Below, piece by piece: positions 57,681 through 64,000 of a DNA stretch of 64,000 nucleotides (positions within the stretch are counted from its first letter, which is position 1; each line of letters opens with the position of its first letter). This DNA comes from Telmatactis stephensoni. Lineage: Eukaryota; Cnidaria; Anthozoa; Actiniaria; Isophelliidae. The notes beneath the pieces are model-generated. The model made no database searches. It was given only the letters and a program-made list of their open reading frames with translations, and was not told the origin of the DNA. The DNA is taken from contig JALIZF010001826.1 of the NCBI GenBank assembly GCA_029948255.1, positions 620,001-684,000 of the forward strand. The letters run 5' to 3'. The translations under genes were made by a program, and so were the position numbers.

Positions 57681-58929
57681 GTGGGGAAAATGCACTTGTG
57701 TATCACTGACATAACATTCCCTTAAACCTTCGTGTGAAAAATACGTTCACAATGGTTATATTTGAAATGGGCGATCTAAAATGCGACTAAATTCGTAATA
57801 TATTCCAATTCAAAGGTTGAGACGAGACGCAGTCAAGTGGTTTGAATGCTTTTATCACCGTATTTTGATGTTCTTACAGAACATTTAGAATCCCTTTTTA
57901 TTGGCATATATTATATTATATATACATTTATAGAAATATTTCAACCATTCAGAACGCGCGTATTTTTTATGACGTCATCTGTGCATGTAAACGTAATCAC
58001 ATACAACTCGACCTGTCAGGGCGCGCGTAGTATATATATCTATCGCGTAATATACATATCACATAAATTTCACTATCTTTACAGAAAACTGCGTTTCGTT
58101 TGGTTGTGAACGGTATAATTTATTGATACTTATTTATGTCTTGTTTTCCATTTTCTGGAACCAGCCGCTCTAGTACGGCTAGTAAATGGTACAGGTCAGT
58201 TTTTAGCATTAGCCGGGACTAAGAAACGATGTGTACCAATAAATAACTAGCCGTTCTGGCTGGCTAATGGAAAATGTCCTCAGATTGTAGAGTTCCAACC
58301 GTTTTTTTTTAATAGAGGCATCATTCCATACCACATTTTTTATGAATCAGTTTTAGCGGCACACACCTAAATCACATTACTCTTTGGGATAGGTGATGAG
58401 TATCCAAAGGCGTGGAAACACCGCAGTCAAACGAATGTGCACGTTCTACACTTAGGTGACAGAACAGTGAATTTGTATGGGAAAACAATTCAAAGTCAGT
58501 TTAAAAGAAACTCCGTTAATATTTGCTGTGGAACTGAGAAGAATATGGTCCGTTTCAATTTTATCTTCGTTTTTACACCTCAAGAATTCTTTATACATCT
58601 TGAGATATTAAATTGTCGCGGGAATCTACTCGCTCTTATTTGTAGTTACACTAGTTACACTCATAAACAACAAACAAAATACGCTTTTGGAGCACGCTAA
58701 TTAAAGGAGACTTAATATTATTTCTTATAAATTGATCAGTTTTGAACACTGAATCGACCAAAAACCCTAATGTATATAAATGCAAATTCACTGCTCTTTC
58801 ACCTAATTACTGCGTGTGCGCAATCGTTGTTAGGTGTTAGGCGTGGTTGGACAAATGATCAAGAAAAGTCGGTTTAGGTCAAAGCCGCGGAGGAACTGCA
58901 TGGATAAGAACCGCAGAACCGTTTTCTGG
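57681..58929. other. No gene supported
   Basis: AT-rich, with TATA dinucleotide tracts near 57905-58080. Open frames lack splice context. Confidence 0.35.
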
Positions 58930-59300
58930 TTACTTTGCAGAAATCGGCTCTTTCTCGTTTGGCATTTCAGGATTTAGAAGGGTTAGGTCTGACGTATGCT
59001 CGTTTGTCTCATCATGATTTGTCTCTAAAGGTTCTTCATTTTTCTCGTCTCCCTCGTTAGGATGCAAAGGAGTTGTTTCTAATGGTTTCTCTTCCTCATT
59101 CTCATACATACAGTTGAGAGGGGCTTCTGGTATCGTGTGTGTTTCAGGAGATCTCCAATAACCAACTTCTTGTGCTTTTATACTTTCCATCCACGGGTTG
59201 AAGCAATATTGTAGGAAAGGAAGGAAGAATGCCAACAAACAAATCCCTCCAGCTGCAAAAAATGCAGGTTTGTAAGATCCAGCTTGATCAGCAATAAAAC
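58930..59300 (-). CDS. Terminal exon of an SLC16-like (monocarboxylate-transporter type) MFS protein
   Basis: Acceptor cttttggccag|GT at 59300, then a 122-codon exon to TAA (58930-58932). It encodes GFIADQAGSYKPAFFAAGGI, the last transmembrane helix (CLLAFFLPFLQYCF), and a long acidic cytoplasmic tail (EEEKPLE, NEGDEKNEEP). G-x-I-x-D-x-(T/A)GSY...F-x-(A/G)G is typical of the final helices of SLC16 transporters. Upstream exons were not found between 59300 and 64000, where a BEL/Pao element and a duplicated Ig-gene block lie; they may be further right or the exon may be an orphan. Confidence 0.65.
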
Positions 59301-60307
59301 CTGGCCAAAAGAAAATCACTGAAAATCAATAACTGGCAAAAGCCAATAATTCTGCCAATGATAACGGCAGAGGACGATAGAAATCACGACTTATCATAGT
59401 AGTGAACATAACTGCACTAAATGGCCAATTTTGATTTATTCCTCTTTGAAAATGTTTCACAAGCTTTCTCGCTTATTTAGATCTGATCTGGCGCGCGGAT
59501 TTTCTATTGCTACGGGCTAAACTGAAAAACGAAATTTAATTTTTCCCCCTTTTTCGACAAATAATTCAAAATGGAATATTTGGAAGACTCTCTAAATATA
59601 TAGTTCATATATCGGTCAACTCCCATCTTAGCAATTATCTTTAGCAGTAGAACATTATCATATTATATCTGTAACTGCTGGCACTCACTAGCAGTTATTG
59701 CTATGGGTTTTACAGATCAATCTAGACTTATTCGCTTCGAATTCTTTAATCATATCAGATCGGTTTAGATCAGATCGTAAAACTACAATAAACATGGGAT
59801 AGCATACGAATTACTATCATTAAAATTCACTAGTGCTAGTACTAACAGCACAATTCACTAGTGCTAGTACTAACAGCACAATAAAATGGGCAATCAATAC
59901 GAAATATACTCGTTCTAGATCATCAAATGGTACAATTAAAATGGAAAATCAAAATGTGAGTGATTACGAAGTATTAATGAAACTATTTTACCTTATCTAG
60001 CCATGAGAAAACTTGAATAAGGATTGCAAAATCAACATACATCAAACCTCGTGGTGTGACTACACGAACACTGACATATGATACTGTAATATGATTACTA
60101 CTATACTTGACAACTAAAACAAACGTTCCTTTGATATCAGACAGTCCTTGACAACAGTCACATGGCTCCCCACAGTGGGAAATTGAAGAAAATTAACAAT
60201 AACAAAGATATAAGAGACACTATAACTAAGAGTTCATAAATGTTATAAAAAGTCAATGTTTTCTTATCTTGGTGCTTGGTTGGCTCCCCGATGGGGATTC
60301 CCGGTCT
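59301..60307. other. No gene; short tandem duplication
   Basis: A ~33-bp unit containing CACTAGTGCTAGTACTAACA is duplicated at about 59829-59882. The sequence near 60160-60305 (GGCTCCCCACAGTGGG, GGCTCCCCGATGGGG) may belong to the 3' end or LTR of the adjacent BEL/Pao element. Confidence 0.35.
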
Positions 60308-62292
60308 TCAATCTGCATGCTGAAGTAGGACCAAGTTTTGTACAGGACGTTCCATCACGTTCAGTTCTTTTCCACGTCTTCCTTTGCGGTCTAGCTGGGC
60401 GGTAGCTATGGCAAGGTGCACCTTACGTACCAAACCATCATCACTGGGCAGCTTTTCTTGCACTCTGGCAAGCTTCCAGTCACACCTTGGTAGGTTGTCA
60501 TCCTTAATGATGACGATGTCATCCACCTTAAGATTTCTGGTTGGTTTGTTCCACTTTGCCCTTCCTTGCAAAGTCTGAAGATACTCTCGTTTCCACCTCT
60601 TCCAGAATTCGTTGGCTAAGTGCTGTACCCTCCTCCATCTTCTGCGACAGTACAGGTCGGCTTTCTGGAATACACCTGGAGGAGGCATCAACACCTTGGA
60701 CTTCATAGTGAGTAGGTGGTTGGGGGTGAGAGGCTCCAGGTCATCTGAGTTTGTGCAAGTCAAGGTTCTGGAGTTAACAATAGCTTGGACTTCCTTTAAC
60801 AATGTGCGAAAACTTTCATCATCTAGTTGGTGATCAGCATCTAGTAAGAGCGGCTTTAGGACATTTTGTACGCTGCGGATTTGCCGTTCCCAGACTCCTC
60901 CAGCAGACTCCTCCATTGTGACGGAAACGCCATAGCGTTTAAGTTCCTTTCTTCCTTCTTTTATGGTGAATGGACCAAAGTAATCCACTCCACAGTACGT
61001 AAATGGAGGGGCTGGCTCCAGGCGATCTGCAGGCAGGTCTGACATCTTTTGTTGCTGTAAAGGACCTCGTAACTTCTTAGAGGTAACACACCTGGAAATG
61101 ATTTCTGCTGTGATTGATGGACCTCCAATCACCCAGAAACCACGCTGACGAACTTCGTTGAGGGTCATTCCTCTTCCTTGATGCTTGACCAGTAGATGGA
61201 AGTGACGCACGATTATCTGTGTGATGTGAGCTTGGCGAGGCAGTATTACCGGGTGCTTCAGTTCTTCTTCGATATTTGCTCTCCGAAGGCGACCTCCAAC
61301 GCGTAAGAGACCATCTTTATCTAAGTAGGGATCTAATTCGGAAGAGACTGCTGCACTTCCTTAGGGAGGCGTTGCGCTGTTTCACTCCGTCTCTGCTTAC
61401 AAACTCCGCTTTAACATCCAGAGAGCTCAGCACTTGTATTTCATCACTGAAATATTCCCGCTGTACACTTCGTAAGATTGCTATCTCTCCTTGTCGTAGC
61501 TCTTCCAAGGACAAAGGACCATAAAGTGGTTTCTTCGCTGCATCTTTCTTAAAGCGGCTCTTAAAGCGTAGGCAGTATGCCACAACCCTCTTTGCAGTAT
61601 ACCAATTTGAAAAACGATCCAATACACTTGTATTCTCCTGAACGGTGCTGCACTCTGAAGCTTGTGTTAAAAGGGTAGATTTGGCTTTAACCTCTGGATC
61701 ATCTGGGCTGATCTCAGGAATCTTGTTTTGGTGGGCATCGTACCGACCTGATTTCAAGAGAAACTCTGGACCTTTGAACCATGATTCGTTTTCAACAAGC
61801 TCCTTAGCCGTTAAACCACGTGAAGCTGCGTCAGCAGGGTTAAAATCTGTGTTGACGTAGTGCCACTGCACTGGATTCGAATGCTCGTGGATCTGTTGGA
61901 CTCTGTTGGCTACATAAATGTGAAATCTTCTTGCACTGTTGTTTATGTAGCCAAAACAACTTGACTGTCAGTATGGAAGAATTCTTGGATGTCTTTATAA
62001 TCTAGCTCTTGACAAAGCCACTGACTAACCTTAACAGACACTACCGCTGCAGTCAGTTCGAGGCGGGGAATAGTAACTGGTTTCAATGGAGTTACTCGAG
62101 CCTTTCCCATAACTAGAGTACAGTGCACTTCGTCTTGCTCATTTATCAGGCGGAGATAGCTGCATTGACCGTAGCCGCTCTGACTTGCATCCGAAAAGGT
62201 ATGCAGCTCCACTCTCTTTGTCTTTCCGAAGTCCTTTGGCTTGTAACATCTTGGTATGCGTAGCTGTTCTAGATCCTGAAGATTTCTTCTCC
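60308..62292 (-). pseudogene. BEL/Pao retrotransposon polyprotein fragment (RNase H to integrase end), internally deleted
   Basis: The minus strand from 62292: VELHTFSDASQSGYGQCSYL and KPVTIPRLELTAAVVSVKVS (RNase H/A17 region), then NTDFNPADAASRGLTAKELV, then the integrase N-terminus with HFHLLVKHQGRGM and GFWVIGG, the core entry YCGVDYFGPFTIKEGRKELK, and the C-terminal region (LEPLTPNHLLTMK, NLKVDDIVIIKDDN). Defects: frame breaks near 61900 and 61350; the second Cys of the zinc-binding pair reads Ser (CVTSKK); and about 80-100 residues of the integrase core are missing at about 60922, so RYGV runs almost directly into GGVWERQIRSV. RT and upstream parts are absent: the 5' side ends at the junction with the duplicated Ig-gene block. 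Confidence 0.85.
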
Positions 62293-62559
62293 ACCATAAC
62301 ATTTCTATTCCACCAATATCAGTCAACGAAATTACGCGGTTAAAGTTTGTGGAATTCCGCAGCCATGCAAGCTGCTAAAAGGGTTGATTGATCTTTCCAA
62401 CCCCAAATTCCCTAACTTATAACTAACCTTTGAAACAATTTGTTATTTAAAAAGTCCCTGAATTCCCAGACTTTGGCAAATTTTAAGAACACCCTGACGG
62501 GAACCCTGCCACGCCCTTTTTCCAGTCATATGAAATCTACTCGATAGAGAAATACTTAC

Positions 62560-62694
62560 GTCTAATAACAGAGACAGTAAAACCATATCCGTGTTTTTTG
62601 CCATCTGTATAACATTCATATCCTTGATTCTGTGAATCATCAGCTACAGTTACGTTATTGAAGTGTAGTGTTGTTGTTAGTTTTTTGCCACCCT
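62560..62694 (-). pseudogene. Duplicate copy of Ig gene exon 3 (second half of Ig1)
   Basis: Identical to 44619-44753, with intact acceptor and donor. Encodes the GGKKLTTTLHFNNVTV...GYECYTDGK part of the first Ig domain. On its 3' side the gene structure is lost, replaced by BEL/Pao sequence, so a normal transcript could not continue to exons 4-7 here. Confidence 0.75.
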
Positions 62695-62904
62695 CTAGTA
62701 GAACAAACAATCATCCATAATTAGTAATTCCTACACATAAGTACACGTATATTAGCTAAACATAAGACTCGGGCATAAGGCAATCATTTTTGACTGTTCA
62801 TGTTTAAAAATAATGTATATATTCGACTGTAGTCAGCAAGACTCTAGTGATATTACATGTTGAGGTTTAATTTCCTCTGGTTTAAATAATTTTCTAAAGG
62901 TTGT

Positions 62905-63980
62905 TTTAAGGTTAAGGGTGTTATGGTGGGTAAGTTATGTATCTAGGTTAGTTTTAGAGGTTTGAACTATAAGGTTAGCTTAAGGGTGTTATGGTGGGTA
63001 AGTTATGTATTTAGGTTAGTTAAAGAGGTTTGAACTATAAGGTTAGGTTAAGGGCGTTATGGTGGGTAAGTTATGTATTTTGGTTAGTTTTAGAGGTTTG
63101 AACTATAAGGTTAGGTTAAGGGTGTTATGGTGGGTAAGTTATGTATTTTGGTTAGTTAAAGAGGTTTGAACTATAAGGTTAGGTTAAGGGCGTTATGGTG
63201 GGTAAGTTATGTATTTTGGTTAGTTAAAGAGGTTTGAACTATAAGGTTAGGTTAAGGGCGTTATGGTGGGTAAGTTATGTATTTTGGTTAGTTTTAGAGG
63301 TTTGAACTATAAGGTTAGGTTAAGGGTGTTATGGTGGGTAAGTTATGTATTTTGGTTAGTTTTAGAGGTTTGAACTATAAGGTTAGGTTAAGGGTGTTAT
63401 GGTGGGTAAGTTATGTATTTAGGTTAGTTAAAGAGGTTTGAACTATAAGGTTAGGTCAAGGGTGTTATGGTGGGTAAGTTATGTATTTAGGTTAGTTAAA
63501 GAGGTTTGAACTATAAGGTTAGGTCAAGGGCGTTATGGTGGGTAAGTTATGTATTTTGGTTAGTTTTAGAGGTTTGAACTATAAGGTTAGGTTAAGGGTG
63601 TTATGGTGGGTAAGTTATGTATTTTGGTTAGTTTTAGAGGTTTGAACTATAAGGTTAGGTTAAGGGTGTTATGGTGGGTAAGTTATGTATTTTGGTTAGT
63701 TTTAGAGGTTTGAACTATAAGGTTAGGTTAAGGGTGTTATGGTGGGTAAGTTATGTATTTAGGTTAGTTAAAGAGGTTTGAACTATAAGGTTAGGTTAAG
63801 GGTGTTATGGTGGGTAAGTTATGTATTTAGGTTAGTTTTAGAGGTTTGAACTATAAGGTTAGGTTAAGGGTGTTATGGCGGGTAAGTTATGTATTTAGGT
63901 TAGTTAAAGAGGTTTGAACTATAAGGTTAGGTTAAGGGTGTTATGGTGGGTAAGTTATGTATTTAGGTTAGTTTTAGAGG
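62905..63980. repeat. 68-bp tandem repeat, second array (about 16 units)
   Basis: Same unit as 44955-45500 but about twice the number of copies. Unit variants (GGGCG for GGGTG, TTTTGGTT for TTTAGGTT, TTAAAG for TTTTAG) are shared between arrays but in a different order. Confidence 0.95.
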
Positions 63981-64000
63981 TTACAACGACTATAAGGAAG

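Larger units (their letters stand above)
62293..64000 (-). repeat. Duplicate of Ig gene intron 3, exon 3 and intron 2 (runs off the window)
   Basis: From 62293 the sequence matches 44352 onward at a fixed offset of 17,941, with no difference noticed over ~600 bp, up to the 68-bp array. Beyond the array, the last 22 bases match 45496-45517. The block holds no exon 4-7 equivalents; whether exon 2 and the signal-peptide exon follow lies outside the window. Confidence 0.9.

Noticed and set aside
61276..61860. Plus-strand frames opposite the BEL/Pao region
   Set aside because: Antisense shadows of the integrase and RNase H frames.

Overview
The window is eukaryotic, AT-rich and repeat-dense. It has spliced genes with GT-AG introns, TATA boxes and AATAAA signals, and a transposon mix (Penelope-like, CR1-like LINE, BEL/Pao, PIF/Harbinger, hAT-like and many small inverted-repeat elements) of the kind I associate with anthozoan cnidarians such as stony corals or sea anemones. 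That assignment is an inference from gene and repeat style; no marker gene proves it. I joined exons by hand from splice sites and phase, so UTRs and transcript ends are not determined.

Layout. 1-1,245: the 3' end of a plus-strand gene with tandemly duplicated 27-nt microexons. 1.2-7.0 kb: transposon-derived sequence, including a 2.4-kb element with ~450-bp inverted ends. 7.0-7.8 kb: a complete three-exon minus-strand gene for a secreted 187-residue protein. 7.8-13.7 kb: mostly empty, with small MITEs and a cluster of palindromic sites. 13.7-30.2 kb: four tandem copies of a ~3.6-5-kb unit, each carrying one two-exon minus-strand gene for a 76-80-residue secreted peptide precursor. The copies act as natural empty sites for each other, so inserted elements (Penelope-like, hAT-like, a 164-bp MITE, a SINE) can be delimited almost to the base. 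30.4-33.9 kb: a 17-bp minisatellite in two opposed arrays, repeatedly hit by TA-target MITEs. 34.3-36.1 kb: a 1.8-kb element with ~350-bp terminal inverted repeats and a 6-bp target duplication. 36-41 kb: dispersed repeats, a possible exon pair and a decayed Penelope-like element.

41.4-49.4 kb: a complete seven-exon minus-strand gene for a 363-residue cell-surface protein with a signal peptide, three Ig domains and a C-terminal signal typical of GPI anchoring. One exon and its repeat-filled intron are found again, apparently unchanged outside the repeat array, at 62.3-64.0 kb. 50-57 kb: remains of a PIF/Harbinger transposase with its Myb-like partner, and CR1-like LINE fragments. 58.9-59.3 kb: the last exon of an SLC16-like transporter. 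60.3-62.3 kb: a broken BEL/Pao polyprotein.

The candidate new system is the peptide array: four paralogues with a conserved signal peptide and a conserved C-terminal peptide holding a C-x6-C loop behind a dibasic KR site. The middle of the precursor differs from copy to copy, and proximal promoters have diverged (TATA and POU octamer both kept, one kept, or both lost).
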